46,347 bases of DNA from an uncultured Ruminococcus sp. (GTDB lineage: Bacteria > Bacillota > Clostridia > Oscillospirales > Acutalibacteraceae): NCBI GenBank assembly GCA_902798365.1, contig CADBWP010000028.1:1-46347 (forward strand), in the 5' to 3' direction. The notes under the pieces were generated by a model. The model searched no databases and had not been told where the DNA came from. It saw only the letters and a list, made by a program, of their open reading frames with translations. Of this stretch, positions 1 through 7,309 are shown in pieces. The translations under genes and the position numbers were made by a program. Within the stretch, counting starts at the first letter, position 1. Every line of letters starts with the position of its first letter.

Positions 1-375
1 TAGGCGAAAGGTTTGGTTCCCGACTGTATCACTATGGTGCGAATATGTTATGTGCATTACATATATGCCTACGCCAAAAGCCTCCCCTGCGATAAGGGGA
101 GGTGTCAGCGATAGCTGACGGAGGGGTCGAAAACCTTTCCTCTCTTGGTCGGTGTTTGATGATTGCCAAGCGTTAACGACCCCTCAGTCGCCTTACGGCG
201 ACAGCTTTTTCTGCGAAAACGGCAACCCTTTTGTCGCTGCGCGACATTTTCCCTGACAGGGAAATCACCTTAGCGCAGGGGAGCCTAACGTGCTGTCAAA
301 AAGGGTTCGCACACTATTAATACAACCGGGCACAAAACCCTTCTCATTAGAAAAACCTATCTGCCCGACCGAAAT
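1..375. repeat. Composite dispersed repeat, nested copy
   Basis: No gene is supported here. The outer part (about 1-45 and 220-375) belongs to the same family as the block at 10295-10510: both hold the string CTATTAATACAACCGGGCAC or close variants, CCCGACTGTATCACTAT, and the palindromic TTTCCCTGACAGGGAAA. Inside it, at about 78-215, lies a second repeat with imperfect inverted ends (CCTCCCCTGCGATAAGGGG on the left, and CCCCTCAGTCGCC further right). That inner unit recurs inverted at 5764-5882. The arrangement suggests one repeat inserted into another. A short open frame at 290-523 is made of repeat sequence and is not called. Confidence 0.6.
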
Positions 376-442
376 TCTCCATTCAAAAAACCTCTATTTA
401 GTAATAACCTATAAATTTATGTCGGAACGCCTTAAAAATTAC

Positions 443-471
443 TTGACTATGACTGTATTTACGTCTATAAT
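443..471 (+). promoter_or_regulatory. Promoter for the NifU-like/GGGtGRT pair
   Basis: TTGACT at 443-448 and TATAAT at 466-471 are separated by 17 bp, a near-consensus housekeeping promoter. It leaves an untranslated leader of about 70 nt before the ATG at 547. Confidence 0.75.
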
Positions 472-546
472 TAGAGTAGGGAAAGTGTGTTGGCTCTTAA
501 TCCCGACAATTGTATTGCCTTAATAAATATCAAGGAGGAAACACTT

Positions 547-1239
547 ATGTATTACACAGCAGAAGTTACCAAGATGTGTCCCGTAGCAAAAGGCGCATAT
601 CACGGACCTGCGCCCATCCCCGAGGAGGGCAAGTGGGTTCAGGCTAAGGAAATCAAGGATATTTCCGGCTTCACCCACGGCATCGGCTGGTGCGCACCTC
701 AGCAGGGCGCCTGCAAGCTGACGCTCAACGTTAAGGAGGGAATCATAGAGGAGGCTCTGGTTGAGACCATCGGCTGCTCGGGCATGACCCACTCCGCCGC
801 TATGGCTTCCGAGATCCTTATCGGCAAAACTCTTCTCGAGGCTCTTAACACAGACTTGGTTTGCGACGCTATCAACACCGCTATGAGAGAGCTGTTCCTG
901 CAAATAGTATATGGCAGAACCCAGAGCGCCTTCTCGGAGGGCGGCCTGCTTGTGGGCGCTTCTCTTGAGGATCTGGGCAAGGGTCTTCGCTCTCAGGTCG
1001 GCACAATGTTTGCCACCAAAGAAAAGGGTCCCCGTTATCTTGAGATGACAGAGGGCTACTGCACACGCATCGCGCTCAATGCCGACGACGAGATCATCGG
1101 CTACGAGTTTGTAAGCCTCGGCAAAATGATGGACTTCATCAAGGGCGGCATGGACGCCAACGAGGCTCTTGAAAAAGCAAAGGGTCACTACGGCCAGTTT
1201 GACAACGCCGCCAAGTACATTGACCCGCGTCACGAATAA
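547..1239 (+). CDS. NifU/IscU-like iron-sulfur scaffold family protein
   Basis: This 230-residue cytoplasmic protein resembles the N-terminal domain of NifU/IscU scaffolds, which assemble Fe-S clusters on conserved cysteines. Visible signs are Cys residues in GWCAPQQGAC (about residues 48-57) and in ETIGCSGMTHSAAMASE (about 73-89), the latter matching the GCG...A..S pattern of IscU, and a third Cys in EGYC near residue 180. The start at 547 is chosen because AAGGAGG lies just upstream at 531-537; an upstream in-frame GTG/TTG extension has no such site. The next gene follows after 15 bp with its own ribosome site, so the two form an operon. The pairing with a GGGtGRT gene is one I recognise from Clostridia and spirochaetes. 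The true substrate is unknown; the Fe-S role is inferred from the family and the Cys pattern. Confidence 0.7.
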   Translation: MYYTAEVTKMCPVAKGAYHGPAPIPEEGKWVQAKEIKDISGFTHGIGWCAPQQGACKLTLNVKEGIIEEALVETIGCSGMTHSAAMASEILIGKTLLEALNTDLVCDAINTAMRELFLQIVYGRTQSAFSEGGLLVGASLEDLGKGLRSQVGTMFATKEKGPRYLEMTEGYCTRIALNADDEIIGYEFVSLGKMMDFIKGGMDANEALEKAKGHYGQFDNAAKYIDPRHE

Positions 1240-1254
1240 AGGAGGGGGAGCAAC

Positions 1255-2253
1255 ATGAGTTTATTTGAAAATTACGACAGAAGAATCGAAAAAATCAACG
1301 GCGTTTTGGCGCAGTACGGCATTGCCTCTGTTGAGGAAAGCCGCGAGATCTGCAAAAACGCAGGCTTCGACCCCTACGAGATCGCCAAGGGAATCCAGCC
1401 CATCTGCTTTGAAAACGTATGCTGGGCTTACTGCGTAGGCGCTGCCATCGCTCTTAAGGCAGGCGCAAAGAACGCCGAAGAGGCAGCAAGATACATCGGC
1501 ATCGGTCTGCAGAGCTTCTGCATCGACGGCTCTGTTGCCGAAAACCGCAAGGTTGGCATCGGCCACGGCAATCTTGCCGCTATGCTTCTTTCAAACGACA
1601 CCAAATGCTTTGCCTTCCTGGCAGGTCACGAGTCCTTTGCCGCGGCAGAGGGCGCTATCGGCATCGTTCGCAACGCCAACAAGGTTCGTGAGCAGCCCCT
1701 CAGAGTTATCCTCAACGGTCTTGGCAAGGACGCCGCTCAGATCATCTCCAGAATCAACGGCTTTACATATGTTCAGACTCAGTTTGACTACTTCTCGGGC
1801 GAGCTTACCATAGTTAAAGAAACTCCCTACTCCGACGGCGAGCGCGCCAACGTTCGCTGCTACGGCGCAGACGACGTTCGTGAGGGCGTTGCTATCATGC
1901 ACAAGGAGGGCGTTGACGTTTCCATCACCGGCAACTCAACCAACCCCACCCGCTTCCAGCACCCCGTTGCAGGCACCTACAAAAAGGAATGCAACGAGCA
2001 GGGCAAAAAGTACTTCTCGGTTGCCTCGGGCGGCGGCACAGGCAGAACCCTGCACCCCGACAACATGGCTGCGGGCCCCGCTTCTTACGGCATGACCGAC
2101 ACCATGGGACGCATGCACTCCGACGCTCAGTTCGCAGGCTCCTCGTCCGTTCCCGCTCACGTAGAGATGATGGGCTTCCTCGGCATGGGCAACAACCCGA
2201 TGGTAGGCGCTACCGTTGCTGTTGCCGTTGCAATCCAGAACAGCCTCAAATAA
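1255..2253 (+). CDS. GGGtGRT family protein
   Basis: The 332-residue protein carries the family signature ASGGGTGRTLHPDN near residue 257, which names the Pfam family GGGtGRT. It has no signal peptide or membrane segment. Other conserved-looking stretches are GHGNLAAMLL near residue 102 and GNSTNPTRFQHPVAGTYKKE near residue 222. Its biochemical role is not established as far as I know. It is the second gene of a two-gene operon with the NifU-like protein and starts at an ATG preceded by GGAGGGGG. Linkage to a scaffold-like protein suggests work on a metal or sulfur cofactor, but this is inference. It ends 28 bp before a clear terminator. Confidence 0.8.
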   Translation: MSLFENYDRRIEKINGVLAQYGIASVEESREICKNAGFDPYEIAKGIQPICFENVCWAYCVGAAIALKAGAKNAEEAARYIGIGLQSFCIDGSVAENRKVGIGHGNLAAMLLSNDTKCFAFLAGHESFAAAEGAIGIVRNANKVREQPLRVILNGLGKDAAQIISRINGFTYVQTQFDYFSGELTIVKETPYSDGERANVRCYGADDVREGVAIMHKEGVDVSITGNSTNPTRFQHPVAGTYKKECNEQGKKYFSVASGGGTGRTLHPDNMAAGPASYGMTDTMGRMHSDAQFAGSSSVPAHVEMMGFLGMGNNPMVGATVAVAVAIQNSLK

Positions 2254-2280
2254 TTAATTATACATTCTTTTCAAAAACAG

Positions 2281-2313
2281 GCGACGGCTCATGCTGTCGC
2301 TTGTTAATTTTTT
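2281..2313 (+). terminator. Rho-independent terminator after GGGtGRT gene
   Basis: An 8-bp stem GCGACGGC/GCTGTCGC with loop TCAT is followed by a T-rich run. Its right half is part of the 21-bp direct repeat found again at 3932-3952. Confidence 0.7.
2285..2305. repeat. 21-bp direct repeat, left copy
   Basis: The 21 bases starting CGGCTCATGCTGTCGC are identical at 3932-3952. The two copies bracket the ATPase gene and are 1,647 bp apart. The left copy lies inside the terminator of the preceding operon. Confidence 0.7.
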
Positions 2314-2380
2314 GCCTTAAAACCGATAGATCCCGCCGTTTTGCACGGTTATGGTTATAAGCGCAGTTATGATAGGCGGG

Positions 2381-2420
2381 AAAAAGCCGACCCAAAACTC
2401 AAAAGAGTTATGAGCCGGCT
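2381..2420 (-). terminator. Terminator of the AAA ATPase gene
   Basis: Read on the minus strand, AGCCG and CGGCT pair around an inner AACTC/GAGTT hairpin and are followed by TTTTT. It lies just after the stop codon of the minus-strand ATPase gene. Confidence 0.6.
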
Positions 2421-2430
2421 GCCTTGATCG

Positions 2431-3789
2431 TTACAGACAGATCGTCATATAAGGCGGTATGCACACAATGTCATCCTTGAAGTTGAGGTTTCGCGGGTGG
2501 ATAACATAGCATTCGCCTATTCTTGCCTTGTATTTTTCTTTGAAGCGTCTGAGCGACTGTATCGAATACTTCATGCCCGATTTGACTTCTATCGGGAACA
2601 TTTTGTATTTCAGCTTGCTGTTGTTAGAGATAATAAAATCTATCTCAATGTCGTTGCGGTGCTTCTCCGGGCTGTACTGCGTATAAAAATACAGCGTGTG
2701 TCCGTTTGCGGTTAGCATTTGAGCAATGGTGTTCTCATAGAGCATACCCTCGTTCATATTCAGCCTGTCGCCGAGTATCTGCTTATATACCTCATCTTCA
2801 AGCAGTTCGTTTTCGCTGAAGGCGTGGCTGACCAGCAGTCCCGTGTCACCGAGATAGCACTTAACATACGCTCTGTTCTCGTTTATCGAAAGTCCGACAT
2901 TAGGATCGTTACACAGGAAGCACTCATTGGATATCATCGAATCGGAAAGCCAGAAGAAGGTCTCCTCATAGTGATTTGCCTTGCTACCTGCCGAAATACC
3001 GTTGAAAACCACACGTTTTTCATGCTGAGAGAGCAGCCCCGGTATCTGATCGAATATGGTGAGAACCTTGCTCCTGTATTTGCTGTCTATCTTCATGATG
3101 TCGCTGCGGTAAAGAGCAAGAATGTCACGCTTCTCAATATCGGCTTTGTCAAAGTCCTTCCTGCTTTCAAGGAAGGCTATAACGCTCTGCGGCATACCGC
3201 CGACGAGCATATACTGCTTGAACAGGAGCATTGCTTTATGGTGCAGCTCGGTTGCAAGCGGTGTTTTATCGGCAAAGCACTTGCGGATATAACCGCATAT
3301 CTGCTCTTCACCAAGAGCATAGCAGAATTCTTCAAAATCAAGAGGATACATACTCAGATGACGCTCTTCCGATGGAATGACGATATCCTTGACGTTTTCC
3401 TTTATCGAGATAAGCGACCCTGTTTCGATATAGTCGTATCTGCCGTCGGCAACAAGATACTTGATACACTCCCTCGCCTTCGGGTACATTTGCACTTCAT
3501 CAAAGATTATAAGCGACTCACGCTCATACAGCTTCACGCCGAAATAAGCGGAAAGAAGCATGAAGAATGTATCAAGATCGTTTATATGCTTTACGAAATA
3601 GTCCTTTACCTCGACAGGACACTTGGCAAAGTCAATCAGAATGTAGCTTTTATAATTGTTTCTGCCGAATTCCTCGCATATCGTTGACTTTCCGATACGT
3701 CTTGCCCCTTCGATAAGAAAGGCTTTTTTGCCGTTCAGTTCTTTTTTCAGCTTTAGCAGCTTGTCATACATTTTACGCTTAAGTATCAT
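2431..3789 (-). CDS. AAA family ATPase with DUF4143-type C-terminal domain
   Basis: This 452-residue protein begins with a P-loop NTPase domain: Walker A EGARRIGKST near residue 30, Walker B LIIFDEVQ near residue 97, and the polar ETGSLIS segment near residue 122. The C-terminal part holds EIDFII and FPIEVKSG near residues 393-410, which look like the acidic and Lys residues of a PD-(D/E)XK nuclease-like fold, typical of the DUF4143 family of single-gene ATPases. The function of this large family is not settled. The start at 3789 (MILKRK) is preferred over an upstream start because AAGAGG lies just before it, and the longer frame would translate the leader repeats. A lone gene with its own promoter, repeats and terminator, bracketed by a direct repeat, it looks like an accessory insertion. 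Confidence 0.8.
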   Translation of the reverse strand: MILKRKMYDKLLKLKKELNGKKAFLIEGARRIGKSTICEEFGRNNYKSYILIDFAKCPVEVKDYFVKHINDLDTFFMLLSAYFGVKLYERESLIIFDEVQMYPKARECIKYLVADGRYDYIETGSLISIKENVKDIVIPSEERHLSMYPLDFEEFCYALGEEQICGYIRKCFADKTPLATELHHKAMLLFKQYMLVGGMPQSVIAFLESRKDFDKADIEKRDILALYRSDIMKIDSKYRSKVLTIFDQIPGLLSQHEKRVVFNGISAGSKANHYEETFFWLSDSMISNECFLCNDPNVGLSINENRAYVKCYLGDTGLLVSHAFSENELLEDEVYKQILGDRLNMNEGMLYENTIAQMLTANGHTLYFYTQYSPEKHRNDIEIDFIISNNSKLKYKMFPIEVKSGMKYSIQSLRRFKEKYKARIGECYVIHPRNLNFKDDIVCIPPYMTICL

Positions 3790-3810
3790 GTCAACGCCTC
3801 TTTTCCATAA

Positions 3811-3897
3811 TGCGCAGGTTTGCAATACGCCGTAAACTCCCGAATGCGCAGGTTTACAATACGCTGTAAATTCCATTATGCGCAGGCTTGCGATAAT
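3811..3897. repeat. 34-bp tandem repeat in ATPase leader
   Basis: Two full copies and one partial copy start at 3811, 3845 and 3879 with an exact 34-bp period. Each begins TGCGCAGG(T/C)TT(G/A)C. They lie between the ATPase promoter and its ribosome site, so they are transcribed as leader RNA, and the third copy touches the promoter -10 region. There are no unique spacers, so this is not a CRISPR array. Confidence 0.85.
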
Positions 3898-3924
3898 TAT
3901 ACTACATGACAACGAAAAAGTCAA
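3896..3924 (-). promoter_or_regulatory. Promoter of the AAA ATPase gene
   Basis: On the minus strand TTGACT (3919-3924) and TATAAT (3896-3901) are 17 bp apart. The -35 box lies 8 bp from the right copy of the direct repeat. Confidence 0.8.
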
Positions 3925-3931
3925 ACGCTCT

Positions 3932-3952
3932 CGGCTCATGCTGTCGCTTGTT
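3932..3952. repeat. 21-bp direct repeat, right copy
   Basis: Identical to 2285-2305 over 21 bases and not beyond. It is followed by TGTTTTTAAA, which may be the original T-run of the ancestral terminator. Confidence 0.7.
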
Positions 3953-3999
3953 TGTTTTTAAAGTTCAAAAAAACTTTTAAAAAAATTACTTGAAAACTA

Positions 4000-4028
4000 T
4001 TGACAGTCAAATGAACCTGTGATATAAT
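4000..4028 (+). promoter_or_regulatory. Promoter for DUF1836-SPFH operon
   Basis: TTGACA at 4000-4005 and TATAAT at 4023-4028 with a 17-bp spacer: a consensus housekeeping promoter. Confidence 0.85.
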
Positions 4029-4059
4029 CTAATAAACTTTTGGAAAGGATGTGATGCGA

Positions 4060-4602
4060 ATGCAGCTTGGAATGCCAAAAAGCGGCAGGGGAATGTTTTC
4101 GGAGTTTCTGCCTCTTATCCGGGCGGCGGACGGGCTCAGCCTTAGGCAGGTTTGTTCGCTTACGGGGCTTGAGGCAAGCACCATCCAAAACTGGATAAAG
4201 CGCGGCTTTGTGTCGCACCCCGAGCAAAAGAAGTACCGCGAGCGGCAGCTTGCAAGGATATTGCTGATCTCGGCGCTGCGCGACTGCATGAAGATCGACA
4301 GCATAGGCAGTCTGCTTGCCATGGTAAACGGCGACGCGGACGACACCGAGGACGATATAATCAGCGAGGAGCAGCTTTACGACTATCTTTGTCTGATTAT
4401 CGCCGCCACAGACAAGCCGCTGTCGGCAGCCGACGCGCCCGGGCTTGCCCAAAGAGTGACAAGCGACTGGGAGCCGCCGTCCGACGACGCACGCGAAAGA
4501 CTTATAAACGCGCTTACCGTAATGGCGCTTGCCTACACGGCAGGACAGTACAAAAAGGAAGCGGACAGAATTTTTAACAGCATGAAGGAGAAAGCACTAT
4601 GA
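4060..4602 (+). CDS. DUF1836 domain-containing helix-turn-helix protein
   Basis: The 180-residue protein contains a MerR-like helix-turn-helix near residues 28-50 (SLRQVCSLTGLEASTIQNWI) followed by KKYRERQLARILLI, the pattern of the Firmicutes DUF1836 family, which is thought to be regulatory. The ATG at 4060 fits the extended ribosome site AAAGGATGTGAT; GTG 4051 and ATG 4054 would overlap that site. It overlaps the next gene by 4 bp (ATGA), so it is translationally coupled to the SPFH protein and may control the same operon. DNA binding is inferred from the fold, and the target is unknown. Confidence 0.75.
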   Translation: MQLGMPKSGRGMFSEFLPLIRAADGLSLRQVCSLTGLEASTIQNWIKRGFVSHPEQKKYRERQLARILLISALRDCMKIDSIGSLLAMVNGDADDTEDDIISEEQLYDYLCLIIAATDKPLSAADAPGLAQRVTSDWEPPSDDARERLINALTVMALAYTAGQYKKEADRIFNSMKEKAL

Positions 4603-5438
4603 AAATCAATGCGGAAGGCGTAAAGAACAGCGCCTCTGTAAAAAAGTTTGTAATAATCGGCATAGCCGCAGTTATAGCAATCGTGATAGGACTGAATTGC
4701 TTTACAGTTGTTGACGCAGGTCACACGGGCGTTGTGGTTACGCTGGGCAGCGTCAACGAGGGCGTTTTGCAGGAGGGCATCCACGCAAAGATACCGTTCA
4801 TTCAGGACGTTGTAAAGATAGACAACCGAATCCAAAAGCTCGAGGTCAATACCGAGGCGTTTTCAAAGGACTTGCAGAGCGTTAACACCGTGCTCGCCAT
4901 CAACTACCGCGTCGATACCTCAAAAAGCTACAGCATATACAAAAACATCGGCGCCGACTACGAAAACGTGCTTGTGGTTCCCGCCGTCAACGAGGTGCTC
5001 AAGGCTATCACCGCCACCTACACCGCCGAGGAAAGCGTAACAAACCGCGCGCTCATTTCGGACGGACTTGTCGAGGGGCTCAACGAAAAGCTCAACGACA
5101 TCGGACTTTATGTTACCGACGTCAACATCATCGACTTCGACTTTTCCGAGGCGTTCATCACCGCCATCGAGGAAAAGCAGGTTGCTCAGCAGCAGCTTTT
5201 AAAGGCTGAGACCGAAAAGCAGACCGCAATAACCAACGCCGAGGCTGCCGCAGAGGCTGCAAAAATAAAGGCGGCGGGCGACGCGGCTGCAAACAAGGCA
5301 ATCAACGATTCGCTCACCGACAAGGTCATCGCCAACAAAAAGATCGAAAAATGGAACGGCGAGCTGCCCAAGGTCACGGGCGGCGAGGGCACCATCATCG
5401 ACATCGGCGACATCACATCAGACAACAAAACACAATAA
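4599..5438 (+). CDS. SPFH/Band 7 (prohibitin-like) membrane protein
   Basis: This 279-residue protein has one N-terminal membrane anchor (about residues 18-38), then an SPFH domain (DAGHTGVVVTLGSV at about 41-54, FSKDLQSVNTVLAINYRVD at about 88-106), then an Ala/Glu/Lys-rich coiled coil (about 190-235). SPFH proteins form large oligomeric rings or microdomains at the membrane and often scaffold proteases or stress systems. It starts within the stop of the DUF1836 gene with GAAGGAG upstream and is followed after 13 bp by a tiny membrane protein that is probably a partner. No protease gene is adjacent, so the client is unknown. Confidence 0.85.
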   Translation: MKINAEGVKNSASVKKFVIIGIAAVIAIVIGLNCFTVVDAGHTGVVVTLGSVNEGVLQEGIHAKIPFIQDVVKIDNRIQKLEVNTEAFSKDLQSVNTVLAINYRVDTSKSYSIYKNIGADYENVLVVPAVNEVLKAITATYTAEESVTNRALISDGLVEGLNEKLNDIGLYVTDVNIIDFDFSEAFITAIEEKQVAQQQLLKAETEKQTAITNAEAAAEAAKIKAAGDAAANKAINDSLTDKVIANKKIEKWNGELPKVTGGEGTIIDIGDITSDNKTQ

Positions 5439-5451
5439 GGAGCTTGTATTT

Positions 5452-5652
5452 ATGATTTTCTCAATTATTATATTTATCGTTGTTGTGGCAGTAATAATGA
5501 CGCTCATCGTGCGCAACTACAACTTTAACCACCGCCTGGGCGAGGGCATGTTCAAGGACAGCGAATTCAACCTTGACGAAAAGGACGACTTTGTCGATAA
5601 AAACTACTACGACAAGGACGCGTTCAACGATTTTCTGGGCAAAAAGAAATAA
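5452..5652 (+). CDS. Small single-pass membrane protein
   Basis: A 66-residue protein with a strongly hydrophobic N-terminus (about residues 2-20, mostly Ile/Val) and a charged tail rich in Asp and Lys ending in GKKK. I do not recognise a family. It has a good ribosome site (AAGGAG) and lies 13 bp after the SPFH gene, so it is the last gene of that operon. The tail probably faces the cytoplasm or cell wall side depending on orientation, which cannot be decided. It may be a subunit or anchor for the SPFH complex; this is inference from position only. Confidence 0.65.
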   Translation: MIFSIIIFIVVVAVIMTLIVRNYNFNHRLGEGMFKDSEFNLDEKDDFVDKNYYDKDAFNDFLGKKK

Positions 5653-5686
5653 GCGGAACAAAAGCAAATATTTTCTTTTTAGATAG

Positions 5687-5905
5687 CACGTTAGGCTCCC
5701 CTGCGCTAAGGTGATTTCCCTGTCAGGGTAATGTAGGCAACTTAACGTTTTTTGATAGCATATTAGGCTCCCCTGCGCTAAGGGGAGCTGTCGCCGTAAG
5801 GCGACTGAGGAAGAGCGGAAACGTTTTCGACCCTTCCGTCAGCTATCGCTGACACCTCCCCTTATCGCAGGGGAGGCTTTTCGGCGTAGGCATATATGTT
5901 TCATA
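5687..5905. repeat. Dispersed repeats with inverted ends
   Basis: A partial unit at 5687-5735 (GGCTCCCCTGCGCTAAGG then TTTCCCTGTCAGGG) is followed by a full unit at 5764-5882 with imperfect inverted ends: GGCTCCCCTGCGCTAAGGGG on the left and CCCCTTATCGCAGGGGAGGC on the right. The full unit is the inverted counterpart of the one inside 78-215. No gene lies between 5653 and 6241 apart from the T-box leader. Confidence 0.7.
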
Positions 5906-5950
5906 TATGTTTTCAGAATCATTTGATGTGCTTGCATCACAAAAAAACAC

Positions 5951-5979
5951 TTGCATTTTTTTAAATCCGGTGCTATTAT
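5951..5979 (+). promoter_or_regulatory. Promoter for T-box pheST transcript
   Basis: TTGCAT at 5951-5956 and TATTAT at 5974-5979 are 17 bp apart, placing the transcript start near 5986 at the beginning of the T-box leader. Confidence 0.7.
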
Positions 5980-5985
5980 ATTACA

Positions 5986-6230
5986 AGACAACACGGCGAC
6001 GGAGAGAGTAGCAAAAACCGCCTGTTTAAAAGAGAGACGCGTCGGCGGCTGAAAGCGCGTCATACAGGTCTTTTGTGAAGTTCACTCCCGAGTGGTGCCG
6101 CTGAAACACTTTAGTAGGCGGCAACGGCTGACCCCGTTACAGGTTTTGAGAGCTTATCTTTTGATAAGAACAAGGGTGGTACCGCGGATTTTTTCGTCCC
6201 TGTGCATTTGCACGGGGACTTATTTTTTAT
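5986..6230 (+). promoter_or_regulatory. T-box leader (tRNA-Phe sensing) of pheST
   Basis: The conserved T-box sequence AGGGTGGTACCGCG lies at 6173-6186, preceded by a stem I region beginning GGAGAGAGTAGC near 6000. The likely specifier codon is TTC (Phe) at 6081-6083, chosen because it sits in the expected part of stem I and the downstream genes are phenylalanyl-tRNA synthetase. A terminator follows: 10-bp stem 6196-6205/6210-6219 with loop ATTT, then a T-rich run to 6230. Uncharged tRNA-Phe should stabilise the antiterminator and let transcription enter pheS. Confidence 0.9.
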
Positions 6231-6241
6231 TGGAGGTTAAC

Positions 6242-7291
6242 ATGGAGAAAATCAAAACCATAATGGATGAAGTAAAGCAAAAGCTTTCCGACGTCACCGA
6301 CCTCGGCGAGCTTGACAAGGTAAGAGTAGATTACCTTGGCAAAAAGGGCAGAGTGACCGCTCTGCTTAAGGGCATGAAGGATCTTTCAAACGAAGAAAAA
6401 AAGACCTTCGGCGCAGAGGTCAACAAGCTCAAGGGCTTTGTGGCTCAGAAGGTTGACGAAAGGATAGCCGAGCTCAAGCAGCTTGAGATCGAACGCGAGA
6501 TCGCCGCAATGCCCAAGTTTGACATCACCGCGCCTGCCGACCTGTCGCGCGGCTCCTATCACCCCATCACGCTTGTGCAGCGCCAGTGCGAGGCTATTTT
6601 TAAGTCGATGGGCTTTACGGTAGAGGATTATCCCGAGGTGGTCACCGACTACGAGTGCTTTGAGTCGGTCAACATTCCCAAGCACCATCCCGCCCGTGAT
6701 ATGCAGGACACCTATTATCTTGAGAACGGTCAGCTGCTCAAATCGCAGACCTCCGCGGCTCAGAACGCCATTCTCAGAAAGTACGGCAAAAACCTTAAGG
6801 AAAACGGCGTGCCCATCAAGGCTATTTTCCCGGGACGCTGCTTCCGCAACGAGGCTACCGACGCCAGCCACGAAAACACCTTCTTCCAGATGGAGGGCAT
6901 GATGGTGGATAAGGACATCTCTATCTCCAACCTGATTTTCTTTATGAAAACCATGCTTTCCGAGGTGTTCCGCCGCGACGTAAAGGTCAGGCTGCGCCCG
7001 GGCTTCTTCCCGTTCGTAGAACCGGGCTTTGAGCTTGACATAAACTGCCTTATCTGCGGCGGTGAGGGCTGCTCGTCCTGCAAGCACAGCGGCTGGCTCG
7101 AGCTTTGCCCCTGCGGAATGATCCACCCCAACGTGCTGCGCGAGGGCGGCATTGACCCAGACGAATACACCGGCTTTGCCTTTGGACTTGGTCTTACAAG
7201 GCTTGCCATGATGAAGTATAAGATCAAGGACATCCGCGACCTGAACAGCGGCAGCCTTAAGGCGCTGTCGCAGTTTACGGATGACGAGTAA
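6242..7291 (+). CDS. pheS: Phenylalanine--tRNA ligase alpha subunit
   Basis: The 349-residue product is the catalytic subunit of the (alpha-beta)2 enzyme that charges tRNA-Phe. An N-terminal coiled-coil region (about 1-85) precedes the class II catalytic core. Motif 2 is seen as FPGRCFRNEATDASHENTFF near residue 195 and motif 3 as GFAFGLGLTRLAMMKY near residue 315. A Cys cluster CLICGGEGCSSCKHSG near residue 260 is of the kind found in many bacterial PheS. The start at 6242 follows TGGAGG directly after the T-box terminator; the longer frame from 6092 would translate the leader RNA. pheT follows after 18 bp. Confidence 0.97.
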   Translation: MEKIKTIMDEVKQKLSDVTDLGELDKVRVDYLGKKGRVTALLKGMKDLSNEEKKTFGAEVNKLKGFVAQKVDERIAELKQLEIEREIAAMPKFDITAPADLSRGSYHPITLVQRQCEAIFKSMGFTVEDYPEVVTDYECFESVNIPKHHPARDMQDTYYLENGQLLKSQTSAAQNAILRKYGKNLKENGVPIKAIFPGRCFRNEATDASHENTFFQMEGMMVDKDISISNLIFFMKTMLSEVFRRDVKVRLRPGFFPFVEPGFELDINCLICGGEGCSSCKHSGWLELCPCGMIHPNVLREGGIDPDEYTGFAFGLGLTRLAMMKYKIKDIRDLNSGSLKALSQFTDDE

Positions 7292-7309
7292 GAGGAAGGA
7301 GAGCAAGCT

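Noticed and set aside
443-480. IscR or Fur-type operator at the first promoter
   Set aside because: TTGACTATGACTG has some likeness to an iron-sulfur regulator site but no symmetric partner is seen.
290-523. 77-residue frame before the NifU-like gene
   Set aside because: Made of dispersed repeat sequence and runs through the promoter at 443-471.
2719-3687. 322-residue open frame on the plus strand
   Set aside because: It is antisense to the ATPase gene, which has Walker motifs, a ribosome site and a promoter.
3811-3897. Possible CRISPR array
   Set aside because: Repeats are directly joined with no unique spacers and there are no cas genes.
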